From: JAODBQ01 sp047602055
GTDB lineage: Bacteria > Actinomycetota > Acidimicrobiia > Acidimicrobiales > Ilumatobacteraceae
Direction of reading: 5' to 3'
Length of the DNA stretch: 64,000 nt
Assembly (NCBI GenBank): GCA_047602055.1
Contig: JASGIG010000001.1
Coordinates: forward strand, 372,001 to 436,000
The position numbers and the translations under genes were made by a program. How positions within the stretch are numbered: the first letter of the stretch is position 1; each line of letters starts with the position of its first letter. The notes under the pieces were generated by a model. It saw only the letters and a list, made by a program, of their open reading frames with translations, made no database searches and was not told the DNA's origin. Below, piece after piece: positions 56,690-64,000 of this stretch.

Positions 56690-58200
56690 AGATTGGAAAC
56701 CGAGCTGCCGAGGTCAACGAGCCAGCCGGGGGCGATGCCGATGGCGAGCGTGAAGCCGACGGACAGGACGATGCCGACGGCTGCGGTCCACGGGACCCGC
56801 ACGGGCTCGCGGGCGTCGTCGCCGGACTCGGGGTCGGCCAGCCACACGCTGACCATGATCCGCAGGTACAGGAACGCCGAGATGACCGCCGAGAGCATCG
56901 CCAGCACGGCCAGCCAGTAGCTCTTGACGTCGACCGCTGCCTGGATGACGCCGAACTTGGCGACGAACCCGCTCGTCAGCGGCACGCCGGCCTGGGCCAG
57001 CAGCAGGACCGTCAGCGCCAGCGCCAGCGCCGGCCGGGAGCGGCCGAGGCCGCGGAACGACGCCAGGTCGGTGGAACCGTCACCGGTGCGGCTGACCAGC
57101 GCGACGACGGCGAACGTGCCCGTCACCAGCACGGTGTACAGCAGCAGGTAGACGAGCACCGACGACACCCCTCGCCCGGCGTCCGGCTGCCCGGCGAGGT
57201 GCGCGGCGGCCTCGACGCCGACGAGCATGAAGCCGGCGTGGTTGATCGACGAGTACGCCAGCATCCGCTTCACGTCGGTCTGGACGACGGCCATGATCGC
57301 CCCGACGAACAGGGTCAGCACGGCGAGCACCCAGACCACCGGGCGGTAGTCGTCGCGCCAGTTCGGCAGGGCGACGACGAGCACGCGCAGCAGGGCGGCG
57401 AACGCCGCGGCCTTGCCTGCCGAGGCCATGAACCCGGTGACCGGTGTCGGCGAGCCCTGGTACACGTCCGGCGCCCAGAAGTGGAACGGCGCCGACGACG
57501 TCTTGAACCCGAGCCCGACGATCAGCAGGGCGACACCGGCGAGGATCAACCCGTCCTTGCGATCGAGGGACACCGACGAGTTCAACGACTCGATGATCGT
57601 CGTGAAGTTCGTCGAACCGACCCCGCCGTACAGCAGGGCGACGCCGTACAGGAAGAACGCCGACGAGAACCCGCCGAGCACGAAGTACTTGATGCCGCTC
57701 TCCTGGCTGGCCGTGCGCCGGCGGTTGCTGGCGGCCAACACGTAGAGGGCGATGGACAGGATCTCCAGGCCGAGGAACAGCACGATCAGGTCGTTCGACG
57801 CGCCCATCACCACGCCGCCGACCGCGGCGAGCAGGTACAGCGCGTAGACCTCTGGCCCGTCGAGGTCCTCCCGGCGCAGGTAGCTGTCGGTGGCCAGCGA
57901 GACGAGGGCGATCGCCACGCTGATCGTGATCGTCATCCACACCGCGAACTGGTCGAAGGCGACGGCGCCGCCGACGAGCGTCTTGGTGCCGTGGACGTCG
58001 ATGCGGTGCCACAGGAAGAAGCCGACGACGATCGTGGCCAGCGAGACGGCCACCGTGAACCACGCGTACAGGCCTTTCGGCCACCGCGGCGTGAGCGCGG
58101 CGACGACCAGCAGCACCATCGCCCCGCCGAGAAGGATCAGCAGCGGGCTGACCGCGAACCAGTCGACCGGCGGGCCCTGCAACGTGTCGGCAGCGAACAT
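56680..58200 (-). CDS. nuoN: Complex I subunit N (operon 2)
   Basis: Product is 506 aa. YQGSPTPVTGFMASAGKAAA and YSSINHAGFMLVGVEAA are the NuoN signature and proton-path residues. Clearly different from the first NuoN (for example a 10-residue GRSRPALALAL stretch not shared). Last gene of the second operon; its stop overlaps a hairpin and repeat B. Confidence 0.95.
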   Translation of the reverse strand: MFAADTLQGPPVDWFAVSPLLILLGGAMVLLVVAALTPRWPKGLYAWFTVAVSLATIVVGFFLWHRIDVHGTKTLVGGAVAFDQFAVWMTITISVAIALVSLATDSYLRREDLDGPEVYALYLLAAVGGVVMGASNDLIVLFLGLEILSIALYVLAASNRRRTASQESGIKYFVLGGFSSAFFLYGVALLYGGVGSTNFTTIIESLNSSVSLDRKDGLILAGVALLIVGLGFKTSSAPFHFWAPDVYQGSPTPVTGFMASAGKAAAFAALLRVLVVALPNWRDDYRPVVWVLAVLTLFVGAIMAVVQTDVKRMLAYSSINHAGFMLVGVEAAAHLAGQPDAGRGVSSVLVYLLLYTVLVTGTFAVVALVSRTGDGSTDLASFRGLGRSRPALALALTVLLLAQAGVPLTSGFVAKFGVIQAAVDVKSYWLAVLAMLSAVISAFLYLRIMVSVWLADPESGDDAREPVRVPWTAAVGIVLSVGFTLAIGIAPGWLVDLGSSVSNLAR

Positions 58201-59762
58201 CAGCCGTGCTCCCCGGAGGCTTCGGTCTCGGTCTGGGCGACCTGGTGGTCAGCGGGCGCCGGCTGCGGCTGCTGGTAGCCGGTCTTGTCCTCGACGTGGG
58301 CGATCAACGCCTGCACCGACGGCTCGATGCGGTCGAGCATCGGCTTCGGGTACACGCCGGTGAAGACGATGAGGAAGATGAACGGCAGGATCAGCGCGCC
58401 CTCCTTCCACCTCATCTCCGGGAACGACCTGTTGGCCTCGTCCGGCTCGCCGTGGAACACCCGCTGATAGGCCCACAGCAGGTACAGCGCGGCGAGGATC
58501 ACGCCGACGGCAGCGACCACCACCCACCAGCGGGCGGTGAGGAACGAGCCGATCAGGATCAGGTACTCGCCGACGAAGCCGTTGAGCCCGGGCACGCCGA
58601 TCGACGAGAGCATCACGACCATGAACGCCGCGGCGAACACCGGCGCGACCTTCTGGATGCCCTTCAGCTCGCTGATCTGGCGGGTGTGCCGGCGCTCGTA
58701 GATCATCCCGACGAGGATGAACAGCGCACCGGTGGACACGCCGTGGTTGATCATCTGCATCACGCCACCCGACATCGACTGGGTGGTGATGGCGAACACG
58801 CCGAGGACGATGAAGCCGAGGTGGGCGACCGACGAGAACGCGACGACGCGCTTGAGGTCCTTCTGCATCGTGGCCGCGACGGCGCCCCACAGGATGCCGA
58901 TCACCGCCAGCGTGATCAGCAGCGGTCTCGCCCAGCGCGCCGCCTCCGGGAACAGGAACACGCCGAAGCGCAGCAGGCCGTAGGTGCCGAGCTTGAGCAT
59001 CACCGCGGCGAGGATCACCGAGCCGCCCGTCGGCGCCTGGGTGTGGGCGTCGGGCAGCCAGGTGTGCACGGGGAACAGCGGCACCTTGACGGCGAACGCG
59101 ATCGCGAACGCGAAGAACAGCCACCTGCCGGTCGACGCCGCGAAGTTGGCGTGCTCGGCGATCTCGACGAGGTCGAAGGTGACGTGGCCGACGCCGTTCG
59201 ACGACGCCAGCACGGCCGTCGAGATCGTCCCGACGAGCATGAACGCCGAGCCGAACATCGTGAACACGAAGAACTTCGTGGCCGCGTAGATCCGGTTGTC
59301 GTAGCCCCACCCGCCGATCAGGAAGTACATCGGTACGAGCACGATCTCGAAGAACACGAAGAACAGGAACAGGTCGAGGCTGACGAACGCACCGAGCATC
59401 CCGGCCTCGAGCAGGAGCATCCAGCCGAAGTAGCGCTTGTGGTCGTGGTGCGGGTCGATGCCGGCGATCACCAACGGGTAGAGCACACCGGTGAGCACGA
59501 CGAGGAACAGCGAGATGCCGTCGATGCCGAGGTGCCAGGAGATCCCCCACGGCTTGATCCACGTGTGCTTGCTGACGAACTGGAAGCCGCCCTCGCCTTC
59601 CTCGAAGGCGACGAGCGTCCAGATCGTCAGGCCGGCGGTGAGCACGCTGGTGAGCAGCGCGGCGATCTTCACCCACTCCGGCCGGCGGTTGGACAGGAGG
59701 ATGACGAGCACGGCGCCGATCGCCGGCACGGCGACCATCGTCGTCAGGATCGGGAAGTCCAT
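58200..59762 (-). CDS. nuoM: Complex I subunit M (operon 2)
   Basis: Product is 520 aa from ATG 59762, overlapping the nuoL stop. HTWLPDAHTQAPTGGSVILA, FFVFFEIVLVPMYFLIGGWG and AFSSVAHLGFIVLGVFA are canonical. The C-terminal tail (QPQPAPADHQVAQTETEAS) is hydrophilic. Same length class as operon 1 NuoM but diverged. Confidence 0.95.
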   Translation of the reverse strand: MDFPILTTMVAVPAIGAVLVILLSNRRPEWVKIAALLTSVLTAGLTIWTLVAFEEGEGGFQFVSKHTWIKPWGISWHLGIDGISLFLVVLTGVLYPLVIAGIDPHHDHKRYFGWMLLLEAGMLGAFVSLDLFLFFVFFEIVLVPMYFLIGGWGYDNRIYAATKFFVFTMFGSAFMLVGTISTAVLASSNGVGHVTFDLVEIAEHANFAASTGRWLFFAFAIAFAVKVPLFPVHTWLPDAHTQAPTGGSVILAAVMLKLGTYGLLRFGVFLFPEAARWARPLLITLAVIGILWGAVAATMQKDLKRVVAFSSVAHLGFIVLGVFAITTQSMSGGVMQMINHGVSTGALFILVGMIYERRHTRQISELKGIQKVAPVFAAAFMVVMLSSIGVPGLNGFVGEYLILIGSFLTARWWVVVAAVGVILAALYLLWAYQRVFHGEPDEANRSFPEMRWKEGALILPFIFLIVFTGVYPKPMLDRIEPSVQALIAHVEDKTGYQQPQPAPADHQVAQTETEASGEHG

Positions 59763-61675
59763 CAGAGGATCCCCCGCACGACGACGAACCAGGCGAGCAC
59801 GAGTACCGCTCCGCAGCCGATGGCCGCGGCGTAGTTGCGCAGGTTGCCGGTGCTGACCTTGCGGCCGCCCTGGGCGACCTCGCGCACGGTGCGCCCGGCG
59901 CCGTTGACCGCGCCGTCGATGATGTTGGCGTCCGCCCAGGTGATCCCGTCGTAGACCTCGCGGCCGGGGCCGCCCATGAAGTCGGTGACCGCCTGGTCGT
60001 AGTACCAGCCCTCGGCGAGGATCTTCGGCTCGATGGCCTTGAGCTTGTGGCGGTTGTAGACGGCGATGCCGAGGACGATGCCGGACAGGGCGGTGACGAT
60101 CGCCACCGCCATCCACACGTACTTCGTGTCGGAGGCGAACGTGCCGTGGATGTTGGCCTCGCCGAACTCGACGACCGGCTCCAACCAGCGGCCGAGAGAC
60201 TGGACCTTGTCGGTGAACGGCAGCTGGATGAAGCCGCCGACGATGCTCAGGCCGGCCAGCACGACGAGCGGGATGAGCATCAGCGGCGGGCTCTCGTGCG
60301 GCTTGAGGTCGCCGTGCGCGCCGTGCTCCTCGTGGGCGTCCTCCCAGCGGGCCTTGCCGTAGAAGACCATCATCACCTGGCGGGTCATGTAGTACGCGGT
60401 GAGCAGCGCGGTGAGCAGGCCGACGACGTAGAGCACCGGGCTCTTGGCCATGGCGAACTCGAGGATCTCGTCCTTGCTCCAGAAGCCGGCGAACGGCGGG
60501 ACGCCGGCGATGGCCAGCCAGCCGACGATGAACGTGATCGCGGTGATCGGCATCAGCTTGCGCAGCGCGCCCATCTTGCGCATGTCCTGCTCGTCGTGCA
60601 TCCCGTGGATCACCGAGCCGGAGCCGAGGAACAGCAGCGCCTTGAAGAACGCGTGGGTGACCATGTGGAAGATGGCGGCGACGTAGGCGCCGGACCCGAC
60701 GGCGAGGAACATGTAGCCGAGCTGGCTGACCGTGGAGTACGCGAGCACGCGCTTGATGTCGTTCTGGGCGACGGCGATGGTGGCCGCGAACAGCGCGGTG
60801 AGTGCCCCGACGACGGCGATGACCGTCGGCACCCAGGTGGCGGCGACGTGCAGCACCGGGTTCATCCGCACCATCAGGAACACGCCGGCGGTGACCATCG
60901 TCGCCGCGTGGATCAGCGCCGAGACCGGCGTCGGGCCGGCCATCGCGTCGGGCAGCCAGATGTACAGCGGCAGCTGGGCGCTCTTGCCGCAGGCCCCGAT
61001 GAACAGCATCATCGCGATCCCGGTGGCGGTGCTGCGCACCAGCCCGCCGCTCTCGGCGGCGTGGTTGATCCCGAGGTAGTCGAGCGTCCCGACGGCCTGG
61101 AACGCCAGGAACATGGCGATCATGAAGCCCCAGTCACCGACGCGGTTGGTGACGAACGCCTTCTTGCCGGCGGTCGCCGCGCTGTCGCGGGTGTGCCAGA
61201 ACGAGATCAGGAAGTACGAGCAGGTGCCGACGCCCTCCCAGCCGAGGAAGGTGACGAGCAGGTTCGACCCGAGCACCAGCATCAACATGCTGAACGCGAA
61301 CAGGTTGAGGTACAGGAAGAACTTGGAGAACTTCGGGTCCCCGTGCATGTACCCGATGGAGTACAGGTGGATCAGCGTGCCGACGCCGGTGACGAACAGG
61401 CACATCGTGATGCTCAGCGGGTCGACGAGGAACGCGAGGTCGACGTGCAACGAGCCGACCGGCAGCCACGTGAACACCTTGACGACGTGGGCGCGCTCCT
61501 CGGCGCTGCGCGACAGCAGGTCGACGAACACGCCGACGGTGACGAGGAACGCCGCGCCGATCATCGTCGTGGCCAGGTAGCCGGCCTTCGGCTCGCCGAG
61601 CTTGCGGCCGGCGACGAGGATGAGGAAGAAGCCGGCCAGCGGCAGGGCAGGGATCAGCCAGGCGACATCGATCAT
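59762..61675 (-). CDS. nuoL: Complex I subunit L (operon 2)
   Basis: Product is 637 aa. YIWLPDAMAGPTPVSALIHA, YSTVSQLGYMFLAVGSGAYV and FWSKDEILEFA are typical; the loop that is His-rich in the first NuoL is short here (EDAHEEHGAHGDLKPHE). Lateral helix and C-terminal TM region present (NYAAAIGCGAVLVLAW). It starts 6 bases after a bridging micro-ORF. Confidence 0.95.
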   Translation of the reverse strand: MIDVAWLIPALPLAGFFLILVAGRKLGEPKAGYLATTMIGAAFLVTVGVFVDLLSRSAEERAHVVKVFTWLPVGSLHVDLAFLVDPLSITMCLFVTGVGTLIHLYSIGYMHGDPKFSKFFLYLNLFAFSMLMLVLGSNLLVTFLGWEGVGTCSYFLISFWHTRDSAATAGKKAFVTNRVGDWGFMIAMFLAFQAVGTLDYLGINHAAESGGLVRSTATGIAMMLFIGACGKSAQLPLYIWLPDAMAGPTPVSALIHAATMVTAGVFLMVRMNPVLHVAATWVPTVIAVVGALTALFAATIAVAQNDIKRVLAYSTVSQLGYMFLAVGSGAYVAAIFHMVTHAFFKALLFLGSGSVIHGMHDEQDMRKMGALRKLMPITAITFIVGWLAIAGVPPFAGFWSKDEILEFAMAKSPVLYVVGLLTALLTAYYMTRQVMMVFYGKARWEDAHEEHGAHGDLKPHESPPLMLIPLVVLAGLSIVGGFIQLPFTDKVQSLGRWLEPVVEFGEANIHGTFASDTKYVWMAVAIVTALSGIVLGIAVYNRHKLKAIEPKILAEGWYYDQAVTDFMGGPGREVYDGITWADANIIDGAVNGAGRTVREVAQGGRKVSTGNLRNYAAAIGCGAVLVLAWFVVVRGIL

Positions 61676-61681
61676 GACCGG

Positions 61682-61798
61682 TCAGCCCCTCACCCGGGGG
61701 CTGCGCCCCCGCTCGCTTCGCTCGCACCCCATCGTCGCCCGGCTCCCTGACGGTCGCTCGGTCGACGGGACGATGAGCTCGCTCCGCTCGCCCATCAT
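61682..61798 (-). CDS. Bridging micro-ORF (38 aa) between nuoK and nuoL
   Basis: ATG 61798 overlaps the nuoK TGA (ATGA) and the micro-ORF stop lies 6 bases before the nuoL ATG, filling the only real gap in this operon. The peptide begins MMGERSELIVPSTERPSGSR and is Arg/Ser-rich. Two hairpins lie in the gap (CGGGGGCTGCGCCCCCG and AGCGAAGCGAGC). A separate protein function is doubtful; a relay role is inference. Confidence 0.4.
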   Translation of the reverse strand: MMGERSELIVPSTERPSGSRATMGCERSERGRSPRVRG

Positions 61799-62112
61799 CC
61801 CCTCAACTCGTCGAGGTCGTCGATGCTCGCGCCAGGACGGCGCCGCAGGATCGAGACGATGATCCCGAGGCCGACCACCACCTCGGCGGCGGCGACCACG
61901 AGCACGAAGAACACGGCGGTCTGCCCGCCGATGTCGCCCATGTGCACGGCGAGGGCGACGAAGCTGAGGTTCACCGCGTTGAGCATCAGCTCGACGCACA
62001 TGAACAGCACCAGGGGGTTGCGCCGGACCATCACCCCGATCGCGCCGACGCCGAACAGCAGCGCCGACAGGATCAGATACCACGTCGTGGTCGGCTGGAC
62101 CGCGGCGATCAC
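61795..62112 (-). CDS. nuoK: Complex I subunit K (operon 2)
   Basis: Product is 105 aa from GTG 62112. YLILSALLFGVGAIGVMVRR, CVELMLNAVNLSFVALAVHM (membrane Glu) and FFVLVVAAAEVVVGLGIIVS (second Glu) match NuoK. GTGA overlap with nuoJ. Confidence 0.95.
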   Translation of the reverse strand: MIAAVQPTTTWYLILSALLFGVGAIGVMVRRNPLVLFMCVELMLNAVNLSFVALAVHMGDIGGQTAVFFVLVVAAAEVVVGLGIIVSILRRRPGASIDDLDELRG

Positions 62113-62660
62113 GACGCCGCCCCGGTCTTGCCGAGCCGGCGCGACAGCAGCACGGTGCCGACGACGGCGATCACCAGCAGCGCCGAGGTGAGCTCGAAGG
62201 CGAACACGTGGTTGGAGAACAGGTCGCGGGCCAGCGCCCGGATGTTCTCGTCGTGGGCGCCGACCTCCGCCGCGGCGGCGACGTCGGCGTTGATCGCCGG
62301 CGGCTTGCCGAGCGCGTCACGGGTCTGGACGACGGCGGCGATGATCAGCCCGACCATCGCCGCGGAGCTGATCACCGCCAGCGGGCGCTGGATCTTGAAC
62401 GGCTCGACGCGCAGGTCGTCCACGCCGTCGACGCCGAGCAGCATGATGACGAACAGGAACAGCACGACGATCGCGCCGGCATAGACGATCACCTGCACCG
62501 CGGCGAGGAACTGGGCGTTGAGCTCGACGAACAGCACGGCAATGCCGAACAGCGTGAGGATCAGGCTCAGCGCGCAGTGCACCGGATGGGTGCGGATGAT
62601 CACCCCGACCGCGCCGACCAGGATCATCGCCGCGGCGATGACGAAGACCACGAGCTCCAT
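62109..62660 (-). CDS. nuoJ: Complex I subunit J (operon 2)
   Basis: Product is 183 aa. CALSLILTLFGIAVLFVELN and FLAAVQVIVYAGAIVVLFLF are NuoJ marks. A short hydrophilic insert (GKPPAINADVAAAAEVGAHD) precedes the last helix. Start overlaps the nuoI stop (ATGA). Confidence 0.94.
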   Translation of the reverse strand: MELVVFVIAAAMILVGAVGVIIRTHPVHCALSLILTLFGIAVLFVELNAQFLAAVQVIVYAGAIVVLFLFVIMLLGVDGVDDLRVEPFKIQRPLAVISSAAMVGLIIAAVVQTRDALGKPPAINADVAAAAEVGAHDENIRALARDLFSNHVFAFELTSALLVIAVVGTVLLSRRLGKTGAAS

Positions 62661-63454
62661 CAGCGGCGCACGTCCTGATGGTCGGGACTGGGCTCCGCTG
62701 CGCTTCGCCCGCTCCCTCCGTGCGGCTCGTCGGTGGCGCTTCCCTCGCCGCCGCGCCGGACCGTCCGCACGGCTCCTGTGGTGTCGCGAGGCTCCGGACG
62801 GCGCACGCCGTAGCCGAGCTCACCGCTCCAGCCGACCTCACCGACGAACTCGGCGCTGCCCGCGGGCGCGGTGGCGCGCATCCACCCACTGGTGTGCAGG
62901 TCGTCGCCCTCGCGCCAGTCCTCCCACGGCAGCCGCTTGGGCTTGCCGTCGTCCGACACGACCAGCTCGTCCTTGGTGTAGATCGCCTGGCGCCGGCTGG
63001 TGAAGCTGAACTCGAACAGCTTGCTCTCGGTGATCGCCTCGGTGGGGCAGGCCTCCACGCACATGTCGCAGTGGATGCAGCGCAGGTAGTTGATCTCGTA
63101 GACGAACCCGAAGCGCTCGCCCGGCGACGTCGGGTCGGTCGGGTCGTTGTCCCTGCCGCGCACGTAGATGCACTTGGCCGGGCAGACGCCGGCGCACAGC
63201 TCGCAGCCGATGCACTTCTCCATCCCGTCCTCGTAGCGGTTGAGGACGTGGCGGCCGTGCAGGCGCTCCGGCTTGGGGATCTTCTCGTCGCCCGTCACCT
63301 CGGGCGGCAGCGCCAGCGCGGCCGGGTCGCGGTCGCCAGCCTTGCGCGCCTTGCGCCGGGCGACGCGCCCACCGGAGTACGACGTGGTGACCTGGTCGCC
63401 GCCGAACAGGCGGTGCTGGCGCAGGGTGACGAGGAAGCCGCCGAGGTAGCCCAT
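62660..63454 (-). CDS. nuoI: Complex I subunit I with C-terminal extension (operon 2)
   Basis: Product is 264 aa from ATG 63454; in-frame codons upstream overlap nuoH and are ignored. Cys81/84/87 with Cys91 and Cys126/129/132 with Cys136 bind the two [4Fe-4S] clusters. After residue ~195 an extension of ~70 residues (VRRPEPRDTTGAVRTVRRGG and SATDEPHGGSGRS) is low-complexity and basic. Its DNA, near 62670-62770, contains the CTGATGGTCGG end of element B and other intergenic-like GC hairpins, so a repeat insertion probably extended the reading frame. Confidence 0.94.
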   Translation of the reverse strand: MGYLGGFLVTLRQHRLFGGDQVTTSYSGGRVARRKARKAGDRDPAALALPPEVTGDEKIPKPERLHGRHVLNRYEDGMEKCIGCELCAGVCPAKCIYVRGRDNDPTDPTSPGERFGFVYEINYLRCIHCDMCVEACPTEAITESKLFEFSFTSRRQAIYTKDELVVSDDGKPKRLPWEDWREGDDLHTSGWMRATAPAGSAEFVGEVGWSGELGYGVRRPEPRDTTGAVRTVRRGGEGSATDEPHGGSGRSAAEPSPDHQDVRR

Positions 63455-64000
63455 CAGAACATCGCCCCTTCGCCCTCGCGTCGCTTGGCACTGACCCGGT
63501 TGGCCGTCGACAGGAGGGCGGCGCACAGGGCGAGGACGACGATGCCGACGACGCCGACGGCCCAGCGGTTCCAGCCCTCGTCCTGGCCGATGCGGAACGC
63601 GGCCAGCAGCATGAACCAGCCGAGGGCGACGGGGATCATCAGCTTCCAGCCGAGGTTCATCAGCTGGTCGTAGCGCAGCCGGGGCAGCGTCGCCCGGAAC
63701 CACACGTAGACGTACAGGAACACGAGCAGCTTCAGCAGGAACCACACGGTGCCCGCGAACGGGCCGAGGAAGCCCAGGCTGATCGTGTGCCCGCTCCAGC
63801 TGATCGGCTGCGGCCCACCGAAGAACAGCGTGACGATCACGCCGCTCATCGTGATCGTGTTCATGAACTCGGCGAGGTAGAAGAGCGCGAAGCGGATGCT
63901 GGCGTACTCGGTGTTGAACCCGGCGACCAGCTCCTGCTCGGCCTCGACGAGGTCGAACGGCGGCCGGTTCAGCTCGGCGGTGGCGGCGATCATGAACGTG
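63454..64000 (-). CDS. nuoH: Complex I subunit H (operon 2; 5' end outside window)
   Basis: Partial; about 180 C-terminal residues are visible. NRPPFDLVEAEQELVAGFNT is the quinone-channel motif, followed by YVWFRATLPRLRYDQLMNLG and a last helix. The C-terminus is basic (NRVSAKRREGEGAMF). ATGA overlap with nuoI. Whether nuoEFG and nuoA-D lie upstream cannot be seen. Confidence 0.95.
   Translation of the reverse strand, partial: TFMIAATAELNRPPFDLVEAEQELVAGFNTEYASIRFALFYLAEFMNTITMSGVIVTLFFGGPQPISWSGHTISLGFLGPFAGTVWFLLKLLVFLYVYVWFRATLPRLRYDQLMNLGWKLMIPVALGWFMLLAAFRIGQDEGWNRWAVGVVGIVVLALCAALLSTANRVSAKRREGEGAMF

Noticed and set aside
61700..61794. Full copy of repeat B or A in the nuoK-nuoL gap
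   Set aside because: Only short matches (GGCTCCCTGACGGTCGC) are present and the orientation is opposite to the gene; treated as a hairpin-rich micro-ORF instead.

Overview
The window is high-GC DNA from an actinobacterium. The compact genes, frequent GTG starts, ATGA stop/start overlaps, a C+ type L33, and a Tad-pilus, DUF3048 and PepSY repertoire suggest Acidimicrobiia, possibly near Ilumatobacter; that placement is inference, since no marker was aligned. It is chromosomal: it carries the rpoBC/ribosomal protein cluster, four tRNAs and parts of two respiratory complex I operons. No integrase, transposase, phage gene, rRNA or CRISPR array was seen.

Layout. 1-2.3 kb (minus): Tad pilus genes (CpaB-like, a CpaE-like protein with a degenerate P-loop, CpaF running off the left edge). 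2.5-8 kb: DUF2277, lipoproteins, and a drug-type ABC exporter divergent from a TetR regulator, with paired GTAC operators between them. 8-13.4 kb: rpsL-rpsG with a strong terminator, set among toxin-antitoxin loci in different states of repair (MazEF intact, Phd with a wrecked VapC, VapBC intact, a PIN-domain remnant) and a decayed FAD oxidoreductase. 13.4-29 kb: the beta/str cluster on the minus strand, in transcription order tRNA-Thr, tRNA-Met, tuf, rpmG, tRNA-Trp, secE, nusG, rplK, rplA, then (after a small accessory insertion) L10 leader, rplJ, rplL, rpoB, rpoC. 29-40 kb: GNAT, a glycosyltransferase-methyltransferase fusion, tRNA-Tyr, RidA, YajQ, an iron-type PepSY membrane protein, acetyl-CoA synthetase, Kup and a MidA-family methyltransferase. 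40-50.7 kb: an 11-gene complex I operon nuoABCDHIJKLMN with no nuoEFG. 50.8-56.5 kb: a phosphotransferase, a class I amidotransferase, threonine dehydratase, and an aldehyde dehydrogenase with a gamma-glutamyl-GABA hydrolase (a likely PuuC/PuuD pair). 56.7-64 kb: a second, divergent complex I operon (nuoH to nuoN visible).

How the parts fit. The core is information processing plus energy metabolism. Two complex I operons 6 kb apart, one apparently lacking the NADH-oxidising module, imply two electron-input routes to the quinone pool. The MidA-family gene just downstream of the first nuoN fits a role in complex I maturation.

The most unusual content is non-coding. At least five families of short structured repeats occur in the gaps: a 3'-UTR element that starts 0-5 nt after stop codons and shows a covarying hairpin (A), a second 3'-UTR element with an invariant GGCTCCCTGGCGGTCG core (B), hyphenated palindromes (C, D), and a 350-bp array of GTCCGAGTC units with two 66-bp copies bearing 10-bp terminal inverted repeats (E). 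Three operon gaps are filled exactly by 31-38-codon micro-ORFs that overlap the upstream stop as ATGA and end at the next start, so translation could run through.
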